A stretch of DNA of 45,243 nucleotides from Acetobacteraceae bacterium. Its GTDB lineage: Bacteria; Pseudomonadota; Alphaproteobacteria; Acetobacterales; Acetobacteraceae. Below are positions 24,638 through 32,413 of this stretch, piece after piece. Within the stretch, counting starts at the first letter, position 1. Each line of letters starts with the position of its first letter. The notes beneath the pieces were generated by a model. The model did no database searches, was not told the DNA's origin, and worked only from the letters and a program-made list of their open reading frames with translations. A program made the translations under genes and the position numbers. Where the stretch lies: the NCBI GenBank assembly GCA_027483995.1, contig JAIXTK010000154.1, positions 1 through 45,243 on the forward strand, written 5' to 3'.

Positions 24638-25651
24638 ATGATGGCGCCTTCCGCGACCGTTGCCGCTCCCCGCCCGGCTGCTGGGTTGGAGGCCGCGATC
24701 GGCAACACGCCCCTGATCCGGTTGCGCCGCGCCTCTGAGGCTACGGGCTGCACGATTCTCGGCAAGGCCGAGTTCATGAACCCCGGCGGCTCCGTGAAGG
24801 ATCGCGCGGGGCTGGCGATCATCGAGGATGCGGAGCGGCGCGGACTGCTGAAGCCGGGCGGCACGGTGGTGGAAGGCACGGCAGGCAATACTGGCATCGG
24901 GCTGACGCTGGTGGGCAATGCCAAGGGCTATCGCAGCGTGATCGTGATGCCGGAGACGCAAAGCCGGGAGAAGATTGACTTCCTGCGCATGATCGGCGCC
25001 GATCTGCGGCTGGTGCCGGCCAAGCCATTCAAGGACCCCGGCAACTACGTGCATGTCTCCCGCCGGCTGGCCGAGGAGATGGGCGCGGTGTGGGCGAACC
25101 AGTTCGACAACCTGGCCAACCGGGAAGGGCACCAGGCGACGACGGGGCCGGAGATCTGGCAGCAGACGGACGGCAAGATCGATGCCTTCACCTGCGCCTG
25201 CGGCACCGGCGGCACGCTGGCCGGGGTGGCGATGGCGCTGAAGGCGCGCAGCAACGCGGTGCGCGTGGTGCTGGCAGACCCCGAGGGCAGCGCGCTGTAT
25301 GGCTGGGTAAAGAGCAACGACCTGACCGTGACGGGAAGCTCGATCACCGAGGGGATCGGCCAGGGGCGGGTGCCGGGGAACCTGGAAGACGTGCCGATCG
25401 ACGATGCCGTGCGCATTCCCGATGCGGAAGCGCTGGAGCAGGTGTTCGATTTGCTGATCCATGAAGGGCTTTCGATCGGCGGCTCCGCCGGCATCAACGT
25501 GGCGGCGGCGATCCGGGTGGCGAAGGCGATGGGGCCGGGCCACACCATCGTGACGATCCTGTGCGACGGCGGCGCGCGCTACCAGTCCAAGCTGTTCAAC
25601 CCCGAGTTCCTGCGCGAGAAGGGGTTGCCGACGCCGCCCTGGATGAGCTGA
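24638..25651 (+). CDS. cysK: Cysteine synthase A-type PLP enzyme
   Basis: A 337-residue fold-type II PLP enzyme that makes cysteine from O-acetylserine and sulfide. The PLP lysine is K54 in P-G-G-S-V-K-D-R. The substrate loop G-T-A-G-N-T-G-I-G, the phosphate-binding G-T-G-G-T-L-A-G and the late S-I-G-G-S-A-G-I-N-V are all present. It is longer than minimal CysK and its sequence resembles the branch annotated as cysteine synthase A in alphaproteobacteria. Cystathionine beta-synthase-like specificity cannot be excluded. Two adjacent ATG codons (24638 and 24641) follow GAGAGAG. It is divergent from the rhodanese gene, and the cupin gene follows within 3 nt. Confidence 0.93.
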   Translation: MMAPSATVAAPRPAAGLEAAIGNTPLIRLRRASEATGCTILGKAEFMNPGGSVKDRAGLAIIEDAERRGLLKPGGTVVEGTAGNTGIGLTLVGNAKGYRSVIVMPETQSREKIDFLRMIGADLRLVPAKPFKDPGNYVHVSRRLAEEMGAVWANQFDNLANREGHQATTGPEIWQQTDGKIDAFTCACGTGGTLAGVAMALKARSNAVRVVLADPEGSALYGWVKSNDLTVTGSSITEGIGQGRVPGNLEDVPIDDAVRIPDAEALEQVFDLLIHEGLSIGGSAGINVAAAIRVAKAMGPGHTIVTILCDGGARYQSKLFNPEFLREKGLPTPPWMS

Positions 25652-25654
25652 GCG

Positions 25655-26206
25655 GTGCAGGCGCTGGACCGCTTCCTGTCCCTGGCCGGTGCAGCGGTGG
25701 CGGCACGCGCCACCGGGGCGGCATGGCCCGCGGGCCAGCGCGTTGCGGCGCTGCTGTCGTCCCCACCTGAGAATGCCGCGCCCGCCCCGGCCGGCCGGCA
25801 GCCAGCGTGCCGCCACCTGACGGCGGCGCTGAACGCGACGCCGCCGGCGATGGCCGAGGCGTTCCGGGCATTGGAGCCGCAGCTGGCATGGCGGACCCGA
25901 GACCTGCCGGGGCTGGACGGGCGCTATGCCGGCGCACCGGTGCTGGGCCCGCAGGGGCTGCAGCAGCGCGGCGGCCTGGTGGCTGGGATCAGTCTGGTCG
26001 CCCCCGGTACGACCTACCCGGATCATGACCATCCGCCGGAGGAGATCTACCTGGCCTTGTCCGGCGGGGAATGGTGGAACGCCGCGACCCCGTGGCATGC
26101 CCCGGGGCCAGGTGGGATCGTGCATAATCCGCCAGGGATCCTGCACGCGATGCGCGGGACGGATGTGCCACTTCTGGCGATCTGGTTCCTGCTTCCCCCG
26201 GTGTAG
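25655..26206 (+). CDS. Cupin of the dimethylsulfoniopropionate lyase family
   Basis: A 183-residue protein with a helical N-terminal 85 residues and a C-terminal cupin. The expected metal and catalytic residues of DMSP lyases of the DddQ/DddL type are in register: Y121, H124, H126, E130 and Y132 in the Y-P-D-H-D-H-P-P-E-E-I-Y stretch, and H157 and H164 around H-N-P-P-G-I-L-H. Known members split DMSP into dimethyl sulfide and acrylate. In a non-marine organism the substrate may differ, since DMSP-lyase-like cupins are wider than DMSP use. It begins with GTG 25655, 3 nt after the cysteine synthase stop, so it is probably the same transcript. Confidence 0.8.
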   Translation: MQALDRFLSLAGAAVAARATGAAWPAGQRVAALLSSPPENAAPAPAGRQPACRHLTAALNATPPAMAEAFRALEPQLAWRTRDLPGLDGRYAGAPVLGPQGLQQRGGLVAGISLVAPGTTYPDHDHPPEEIYLALSGGEWWNAATPWHAPGPGGIVHNPPGILHAMRGTDVPLLAIWFLLPPV

Positions 26207-26252
26207 CGCGCCGACTGTATCCCACGCCTGATCACGAATCCGGAGTGCCCGC

Positions 26253-27545
26253 GTGCCCGCATCGCCCCGCCTGCCGTTGCCACCCAGCCTTTATGCCGAG
26301 ACGGCCCGCCCGCCGGTGGCGGCGCCGCCGCTGGATGGGGACAAGAGTGTGTCGGTGGCGGTGATCGGTGGCGGGTTCACCGGGCTCTCCGCCGCGTTGC
26401 ATCTGGCCGAGCGCGGGGCGGATGTGGCGGTGCTGGAGGCACATGAGCCTGGCTGGGGGGCATCGGGGCGCAATGGCGGGCAGGTGAATCCGGGGCTGAA
26501 GGGCGATCCGGACGAGGTGGAGCGGCTGTTCGGCCCGGAATTGGGCCGGCGCATGGTGGAGATGAGCTGGAACGCGCCGAACACCACGTTCGAGCTGATC
26601 CGCCGCCACCAGATCCAGTGCGATGCAAGCCAGACCGGCACGATCCGCGCCGCGTTCCAGCAGAACAATGTGGCCGACATTCAGGGTGCCTACGACCAGG
26701 GGGCCAAGCGCGGCATGCCGGTGGAGTTCCTGGATGCGGCGCGGATGCGCGAGGCGACGGGGACGGACCGGTATCTGTGCGCCATGGTCGACAAACGCGG
26801 CGGGCATGTGAACCCGCTGGGCTATGCGCGCGGGTTGGCACAGGCGGCGATCCAGGCCGGGGCGGCGGTGCATGGGGGGACGCCAGCGCAGAAGGTATGG
26901 CGCGATGGCGGCAAGTGGCATGTGCAGACGCCGACCGGGACGGTGCATGCCGACGAGATCGTGCTGGGGACCAACGGCTACACCGACAATCTGTGGCCCG
27001 ATCTGCGCAAGACGGTGGTGCCGGTGTTCAGCGCCGTGGTGGCATCGGAGCCGCTGAGCGACGCGGCGGCGCGGGCGATCTTTCCGATGCGGTCCTCGCT
27101 TTATGAGTTGGGCAAGGTGACCACGTACTACCGGCTCGATCGGCAGAACCGGGTGCTGATGGGCGGGCGCAGCAAGCAATCCCCGGTGGGCGGGCCGGAG
27201 GATCTGATGTTCCTGCGCCGCTATGCCGAGCGGCTTTGGCCTGTGATGAAGGGCATTCGCTGGACCCATGGCTGGAACGGGCAGCTGGCGATCACGCTCG
27301 ATCACTATCCGCATATCCATGAGCCGGCACCGGGCGTGACGGTGTGCCTGGGCTACAATGGCCGCGGCGTGGCGATGGCGAGCGCGATGGGGCCGCAACT
27401 GGCCAAGCGGATCCTGGGCGGGCGGCAGGACGAGATCGACATGCCGATCACGGACCTGAAGCCGGTGCCGTTCCACGCGTTGTGGCGGACCGGCGTGGCG
27501 GCGCGGATCGCCTATGGGCGGATCCGCGACTACCTGCACATCTAG
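26253..27545 (+). CDS. FAD-dependent oxidoreductase, DAO/PuuB-like
   Basis: A 430-residue flavoenzyme. The dinucleotide fold V-A-V-I-G-G-G-F-T-G-L-S-A-A-L begins near residue 34. The G-A-S-G-R-N-G-G-Q-V-N-P-G block is the signature of gamma-glutamylputrescine oxidase and related DAO enzymes. The C terminus has H-G-W-N-G-Q-L-A and Y-N-G-R-G-V-A-M-A-S, the FAD-binding end. It probably oxidises a primary or secondary amine such as gamma-glutamylputrescine or an amino acid, with oxygen or a quinone; exact substrate unknown. Start GTG 26253 precedes the N-terminal extension (about 30 residues) common in this family. It stands alone between the cupin and the peroxidase locus. Confidence 0.92.
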   Translation: MPASPRLPLPPSLYAETARPPVAAPPLDGDKSVSVAVIGGGFTGLSAALHLAERGADVAVLEAHEPGWGASGRNGGQVNPGLKGDPDEVERLFGPELGRRMVEMSWNAPNTTFELIRRHQIQCDASQTGTIRAAFQQNNVADIQGAYDQGAKRGMPVEFLDAARMREATGTDRYLCAMVDKRGGHVNPLGYARGLAQAAIQAGAAVHGGTPAQKVWRDGGKWHVQTPTGTVHADEIVLGTNGYTDNLWPDLRKTVVPVFSAVVASEPLSDAAARAIFPMRSSLYELGKVTTYYRLDRQNRVLMGGRSKQSPVGGPEDLMFLRRYAERLWPVMKGIRWTHGWNGQLAITLDHYPHIHEPAPGVTVCLGYNGRGVAMASAMGPQLAKRILGGRQDEIDMPITDLKPVPFHALWRTGVAARIAYGRIRDYLHI

Positions 27546-27579
27546 CGCCGTCCCGGCGCGTTCCCCCGCCACAACCGCC

Positions 27580-27618
27580 CTGACCGCAGGCTGACCGGAC
27601 GCTGACATACGCCGTCAG
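27580..27618. promoter_or_regulatory. CTGAC direct repeats at 11-bp period (OmpR/PhoB-type site candidate)
   Basis: CTGAC begins at 27580, 27591 and 27602, exactly 11 bp apart, with CTGACCG conserved in the first two; an inverted GTCAG follows at 27614. An 11-bp direct-repeat array is the usual recognition form for OmpR/PhoB-family response regulators. It stands about 75-110 bp upstream of the peptide and peroxidase start codons, a normal place for an activator site. Confidence 0.5.
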
Positions 27619-27690
27619 CCTCGCGACACGCCCACACCCGTATGCCTCTTCTGCCGGCACGGCGCCGGCATCACGAAGGGGTAGCGGACC

Positions 27691-27783
27691 ATGAGCGCCG
27701 AACAGCACCTCATGCTCAGTGCCATGCTGGCCACCGGCTTCGCCTGGTCTGCCTGCTGCTGCCCTTGCCTGAATGCACCGTAG
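27691..27783 (+). CDS. Possible 30-residue cysteine-rich peptide
   Basis: A short open frame of 30 codons plus stop. The N-terminal half (M-S-A-E-Q-H-L-M-L-S-A) is polar then hydrophobic. The C-terminal half contains W-S-A-C-C-C-P-C-L-N-A-P, four cysteines in five positions. An AAGGGG element at 27676-27681 stands about 9 nt ahead of the ATG. Its stop is 13 nt before the peroxidase ATG, so the two would be coupled on one mRNA. It could be a modified-peptide precursor, a metal or heme-handling peptide, a regulatory leader peptide, or noise. I know no family that matches. Confidence 0.4.
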   Translation: MSAEQHLMLSAMLATGFAWSACCCPCLNAP

Positions 27784-27796
27784 AGGGAGCACCGCC

Positions 27797-29836
27797 ATGA
27801 GCACACCCACGCCTGGGCTTCGCCGCCCATTGTTCGAAACCCTGCGCGACGAACTGCCCTGGTTTCGCCGCCCGCTGTTCGAACCCGTCCCGCAGGACGA
27901 GACACCGCTGGCCCTGCCCGCCCGGCCCCAAGCAAGCTCCGCGCCCGCCCCTGCGCGCCCGGCCCAACACGCGCCCCAGCCCTCGCCCCCGCCCCCGCCC
28001 CCGCCCCGCACCCTGGAATTCCGCAGCATCGACGGCAGCGGCAACAATCTTGGCCGGCCCACCGACAATGTCGCCGGCAGCGACTTCACCCGAATCGGCC
28101 CCGCCCATTTCGCCGATGGCATCTCGGCCCTGCGCGACGGGCCAAACGCGCGCACGATCAGCAACATCGTGGTCGGCGACGGCGATGCGGCGATCCCGAA
28201 CCCCGAGGGCCTGTCGGGCATGATGTATGCCTGGGGCCAGTTCATCGACCATGACCTCGATCTCGCGCGCGGCGACGGAACGACGCATATCGATGTCACC
28301 GTGCCAAACGGAGACCCGGTGTTTGCCGACGGCTCCACCATCGCGTTGACGCGGGTCATCACCGATCCCGCGAACGGCGCGGTGGTGAACCACGTGACCG
28401 GCTGGCTCGACGCCTCGATGGTCTATGGCTCCTCGGCCAGCGTCGCCGCCAGCCTGCGCACCGCCGGCGGCTACATGGCGACCTCCGACGGCGGCAATCT
28501 GCCGATCGCCGGCGGGCAGTTCCTCGCCGGGGACGTACGGGTGCAGGAGAACCCCTCGCTGACCGCGCTGCAGACCCTGTTCGTGCGGGAGCACAACCGC
28601 CAGGTTGATCTGCTGAAGACCGCCCACCCCACATGGAACGGCGAGCAGCTGTATCAACAGGCCCGCGCCATTGTCACCGCCGAGATCGCCAACATCACCT
28701 ACACCGAGTTCCTGCCGCATCTTCTCGGGCGCACCGCGATCGCGCCCTATCGCGGGTACGATGCGAAGGTGGACGCCCGGATCACCGACGAGTTCGCCGG
28801 TGCCGCCTACCGGTTTGGCCACTCCATCGTCTCCAACGAGGTGGAGAAGATCAACGAACTCGGCGCAACCGTCGGGCCGGAGCTGGGGTTGGTGGACGTG
28901 TTCTTCCAGTCGCCCGCGGATTTCACCGCCAATGGCGGTATCGGCGGCATCCTCCGCCATCTGGCTGACGACCGGTCTCAGGCCCTGGATGCGCGCATCG
29001 TGGGGGATCTGCGCAATTTCCTTGCCAACCCGCCAGACGGCATGGATCTCGCGGCGATCAACATCCAGCGTGGCCGCGACCTCGGCCTCGGCACGCTGAA
29101 CGAAACGCGCGTCGCCCTTGGCCTGAAGGCCTATACCAAGTTCGAGCAGATCACCTCCGACGCGGCAACGCTCGCGGACCTCAAGACCGTCTATGGCACC
29201 GTTGACAAGGTCGAGCTTTGGATCGGCGGCCTGGCCGAGAAGCATGCCTCCGGCGCATTCGTGGGCCAGACATTCCAGGCCATCATTGCCCGCCAGTTCA
29301 CCGCCCTGCGCGACGGGGACCGGCTGTGGTGGCAGAACCAGGGCTTCGATGCCCAGACCGCCGCGCAGATCGGCAAGACGACGCTGGCCGACCTCATCCG
29401 CATGAACACCGACACGAAGCAGATCCAGCCGGACGTCTTCGTCTATTACGACCGTCACTCCGGCACCCTCGGCGGGGTGGCGGCGGATACTCCGGCCAGC
29501 CCCCAGTTCATCGTCGGCAGTGCCGGCGCCGATACGCTTACCGGCGGCACGGCGGCCGATATCCTGGTGCCAGCCGCCGGCACCCCACGCCTGACCGGCG
29601 GCGCCGCGGCGGACACATTCGTCTTCAGCACAACAGGCATCAACGCGGTCATCACGGACTTCGTGCCTGGAACGGACCGCATCGTGTTCAGCCTGCCGGG
29701 CGTCGCGTCCATCCGCGACGTTACGATCACGTCGACGGCCAGCGGTGCAGTGCTCACCGCGGGGGGCGACAGCATCCTGCTGGCCGGCATCCCGCGCTCG
29801 GCCGTCAGCAGCCGCGACATCGACTGGCAGGTCTAG
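27797..29836 (+). CDS. Animal-type heme peroxidase with RTX-like C terminus
   Basis: A 679-residue peroxidase of the cyclooxygenase-peroxidase superfamily. The distal histidine is H152 in Q-F-I-D-H-D, R-E-H-N-R follows at 264-268, and the proximal histidine is H342 in Y-R-F-G-H-S. The N-terminal 70 residues are unusual: R-R-P-L-F-E twice (residues 9-14 and 24-29), then a proline-rich linker with seven consecutive prolines. The C-terminal 130 residues hold G-S-A-G-A-D-T-L-T-G-G and a related second copy, i.e. Ca-binding RTX-like repeats, ending in V-F-S-L-P-G segments. There is no Sec signal, so export by a type I system is inferred; no such transporter is in the window. Start ATG 27797 has an AGGGAG ribosome site. 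Confidence 0.9.
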   Translation: MSTPTPGLRRPLFETLRDELPWFRRPLFEPVPQDETPLALPARPQASSAPAPARPAQHAPQPSPPPPPPPRTLEFRSIDGSGNNLGRPTDNVAGSDFTRIGPAHFADGISALRDGPNARTISNIVVGDGDAAIPNPEGLSGMMYAWGQFIDHDLDLARGDGTTHIDVTVPNGDPVFADGSTIALTRVITDPANGAVVNHVTGWLDASMVYGSSASVAASLRTAGGYMATSDGGNLPIAGGQFLAGDVRVQENPSLTALQTLFVREHNRQVDLLKTAHPTWNGEQLYQQARAIVTAEIANITYTEFLPHLLGRTAIAPYRGYDAKVDARITDEFAGAAYRFGHSIVSNEVEKINELGATVGPELGLVDVFFQSPADFTANGGIGGILRHLADDRSQALDARIVGDLRNFLANPPDGMDLAAINIQRGRDLGLGTLNETRVALGLKAYTKFEQITSDAATLADLKTVYGTVDKVELWIGGLAEKHASGAFVGQTFQAIIARQFTALRDGDRLWWQNQGFDAQTAAQIGKTTLADLIRMNTDTKQIQPDVFVYYDRHSGTLGGVAADTPASPQFIVGSAGADTLTGGTAADILVPAAGTPRLTGGAAADTFVFSTTGINAVITDFVPGTDRIVFSLPGVASIRDVTITSTASGAVLTAGGDSILLAGIPRSAVSSRDIDWQV

Positions 29837-29893
29837 GGGGGCGACATTGGAAATGCCGCTCCCCGCGCGTCACCCACGCAGGACGAATGGCTT

Positions 29894-32026
29894 CTAGTGC
29901 CGCTGCAGCAGGCGCAGGGCGTTCAGGGTTACCAGCACCGTGGCGCCGGTATCGGCGAGGATGGCCGGCCAGAGGCCGGTGACTCCGACGATGGTGGTGA
30001 CCAGGAAGACCGCTTTGAGCCCCAGCGCGATGGCGATGTTCTGGCGGATATTGGCCATGACGCGGCGGGACAGCACGATCATGGCGGCCACATCGGCCAC
30101 GCGGCCGTGCAGCACGGCGGCGTCGGCGGTTTCCAGCGCCACGTCGGTGCCGCCACCCATGGCGATGCCGATATCGGCGGCGGCCAGGGCCGGGGCGTCG
30201 TTGATGCCGTCGCCCACCTTGGCCACCACGTCGCCCTGGGCCTGGAAGGCGCGCACGGCCCGTAGCTTGTCTTCGGGCTTGAGGCCGGCGCGGGCCTCGA
30301 TGCCCAGGCGCCCGCCGATGGCGGCGGCGGTGGCTTCGTTGTCGCCGGTGAGCATCACGCGGCCGATGCCCATGGCTTCCAGCGCGGCGAGGCCGGCCTT
30401 GGCATCGTCGCGCGGCATGTCGCGCAGGGCGATGGCGCCGGCCAGCACGCCGTCGGCCACCAGAATGGCCAGGCTGCGGCCGGTGGTGGCCATGCCTTCG
30501 ATGGTCTCGCGCTCATCGTCGGTGGCGGTGGCGCGTTGCAGCGCGGCGGATGGGGCGCCGAGGAAGAGCGCCCTGCCCTCCACCGTGCCGGACACCCCCT
30601 GCCCCGCCAGCGCGGCCGCACCTTCCACGCGCGGCACCGCCAGCCGGTCTTCCTCCGCCGAGGCCAGGATGGCGGAGGCGAGCGGGTGGCTGGAGCCGGT
30701 TTCCAGTGCGGCCGCGAGCCGCAACACCTCACGCGCCGGCAGGGCGAAGGCGACGACATCGGTCACCTCCGGCTTGCCGCGTGTGAGCGTGCCGGTCTTG
30801 TCGAAAGCGACCATCGTCACCTGGCCCAGCCGCTCCAGCACCGCGCCGCCCTTGAGCAGCAGGCCACGCCGGGCGCCGTTGGACAGGCCGGCGGCGATGG
30901 CGGCGGGGGTGGAGATGACCAGCGCGCAGGGGCAGCCGATCAGCAGCAGGGCGAGGCCCTTGTAGATCCAGCCGGACCAGTCCCCATCCAGCAGCAGCGG
31001 CGGCAGCACGGCGACCAAGGCGGCGATCACCATCACCGAGGGCGTGTACCAGCGGGCGAAGCGGTCGATCATGCGTTCGGTGGGGGCGCGGTGTTCCTGC
31101 GCTTCCTCCACCAGGCGCACGATGCGGGCGATGGTGTTGTCCGCGGCCTTGGCGGTGACGCGCACGCGCAGGGCGGCGGCGCCGTTGACCGTGCCGGCGA
31201 AGACGGTGTCCCCGGGCGCCTTGGCCACCGGGATGCTCTCGCCGGAGACCGGGGCTTCGTCCACCCCGCCTTCGCCTTCCAGCACCATACCGTCAGCGGC
31301 GATGCGCTCACCGGGGCGAACGAGGATGACGTGGCCGGGCATGAGCCCGGCGGCCGGGCGTTCCAGCAGGCGGGGGCCGACCTCCAGCAGCGCGGTGCGG
31401 GGGACGAGGTTGGCGAGTGCCTGGATGCCGGCACGGGCGCGGCCGGCGGCCACACCTTCCAGCATCTCGCCGATCAGGAACAGCAGCACCACGCTGGCGG
31501 CTTCCTCGGCCGCGCCGATGGCCACGGCGCCGATGGCGGCGACGACCATCAGGGTTTCGATCGAGAAGGGCGTGCCGGCGCGGGCGGCGAGGAAGGCACG
31601 GCGTGCCACCGGCACCAGCCCGACCAGCAGGGCGGCGACGAAGGGCCATGGTGCGAGCGACGGCACCGCGGTTTCCACCGCGAAGGCCAGGGCAAGTGCT
31701 GCGGCGCAGGCCAACACCAGCCGCGCCTTGGCGCCGCGCCACCATGCGGGCGATCCCGTGCCGGGGCCACCGTCGGCGACCAGATCCGGCACCGCGCCGG
31801 CATCGCCGAGGGATGAGAGGCCGTAGCCCAGGCGCGTTACCTGGCGTTCCACGTCTGCCAGTACGCCGGCGGAGCCGTGGCGCACCACCAGCGTGGCCGC
31901 GGAGACGGAGACGGAGACATCCGTCACGCCGGGCAGGCGCCGCACCGCCGTGTCGATCTTGGCGGCGCAGGCGGCGCAATCCATGCCCTCCACCCGGTAG
32001 CGCGTGCGCGTCTCGGCGTCGGGCAT
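29894..32026 (-). CDS. Heavy-metal P1B-type ATPase, probable Zn/Cd/Pb exporter
   Basis: A 710-residue P-type ATPase. An N-terminal HMA domain has G-M-D-C-A-A-C (C17, C20). The transmembrane metal site is C-P-C-A-L, the phosphorylation site D-K-T-G-T-L-T, and the hinge V-G-D-G-I-N-D-A-P-A-L. S-S-H-P-L-A supplies the nucleotide-binding HP pair. Near the end, L-G-L-K-A-V-F-L and A-D-T-G-A-T give the Lys and Asp that mark the Zn/Cd/Pb (P1B-2) group rather than the copper group. It drives efflux of divalent soft metals from the cytoplasm. It lies 11 nt after the NTF2-like gene on the same strand. No metal-responsive regulator is adjacent. Confidence 0.95.
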   Translation of the reverse strand: MPDAETRTRYRVEGMDCAACAAKIDTAVRRLPGVTDVSVSVSAATLVVRHGSAGVLADVERQVTRLGYGLSSLGDAGAVPDLVADGGPGTGSPAWWRGAKARLVLACAAALALAFAVETAVPSLAPWPFVAALLVGLVPVARRAFLAARAGTPFSIETLMVVAAIGAVAIGAAEEAASVVLLFLIGEMLEGVAAGRARAGIQALANLVPRTALLEVGPRLLERPAAGLMPGHVILVRPGERIAADGMVLEGEGGVDEAPVSGESIPVAKAPGDTVFAGTVNGAAALRVRVTAKAADNTIARIVRLVEEAQEHRAPTERMIDRFARWYTPSVMVIAALVAVLPPLLLDGDWSGWIYKGLALLLIGCPCALVISTPAAIAAGLSNGARRGLLLKGGAVLERLGQVTMVAFDKTGTLTRGKPEVTDVVAFALPAREVLRLAAALETGSSHPLASAILASAEEDRLAVPRVEGAAALAGQGVSGTVEGRALFLGAPSAALQRATATDDERETIEGMATTGRSLAILVADGVLAGAIALRDMPRDDAKAGLAALEAMGIGRVMLTGDNEATAAAIGGRLGIEARAGLKPEDKLRAVRAFQAQGDVVAKVGDGINDAPALAAADIGIAMGGGTDVALETADAAVLHGRVADVAAMIVLSRRVMANIRQNIAIALGLKAVFLVTTIVGVTGLWPAILADTGATVLVTLNALRLLQRH

Positions 32027-32037
32027 GGGGACTCCTG

Positions 32038-32406
32038 CTAGGGGTTCGGCGCGCAGATGCGGCGCGGGCCCATCGAGAACCAGGCGCGGCGGATCAGGCC
32101 GCCTTCGACCTCATAGATCGCCAGCACCTCCACCTCCCCAATCCCCTCGGGGAAGTTGCGGGTGACGGTTTCGCGGTCGACAACGAGGTTGCCGACGATC
32201 ACCCGGGCCTCCAGGCGGCCGAACAGGTCTGGCTCCTGGAACCGCTCGACGTGGCGGGCACGAACGGCGGGTGCCCCCTGGGCCAGGAGCGTGTTGGGGA
32301 AGGCGTAGTATTCGCAATCCTCTGCCCAGCAGGCCATGAAGCCTTCGATGTCGCGGGCGTTATAGGCGTCGAGCTGACGGGCGACCGGCGCTGCGGGGTT
32401 GGTCAT
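32038..32406 (-). CDS. NTF2-like/SnoaL-like small protein
   Basis: A 122-residue alpha+beta barrel-type protein. The start V-A-R-Q-L-D-A-Y-N-A-R-D-I-E-G-F-M-A-C-W-A-E-D is the typical first helix-hairpin of NTF2/SnoaL folds. A strand-rich C terminus (L-A-I-Y-E-V-E-G-G-L-I-R-R-A-W-F) follows. This fold serves as a small-molecule binder, isomerase or hydrolase, and the function here is unknown. It lies between the MlrC-like gene (7 nt upstream) and the ATPase (11 nt downstream), so it is probably part of one transcript. Confidence 0.85.
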   Translation of the reverse strand: MTNPAAPVARQLDAYNARDIEGFMACWAEDCEYYAFPNTLLAQGAPAVRARHVERFQEPDLFGRLEARVIVGNLVVDRETVTRNFPEGIGEVEVLAIYEVEGGLIRRAWFSMGPRRICAPNP

Positions 32407-32413
32407 CGGGGCC

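Noticed and set aside
27978-28012. CCCCCGCCCC tandem run
   Set aside because: It is coding polyproline inside the peroxidase gene, not a separate repeat element.
29837-29893. Imperfect hairpin between the convergent peroxidase and ATPase genes
   Set aside because: Mismatched stem and no T run on either strand, so I did not call it a terminator.
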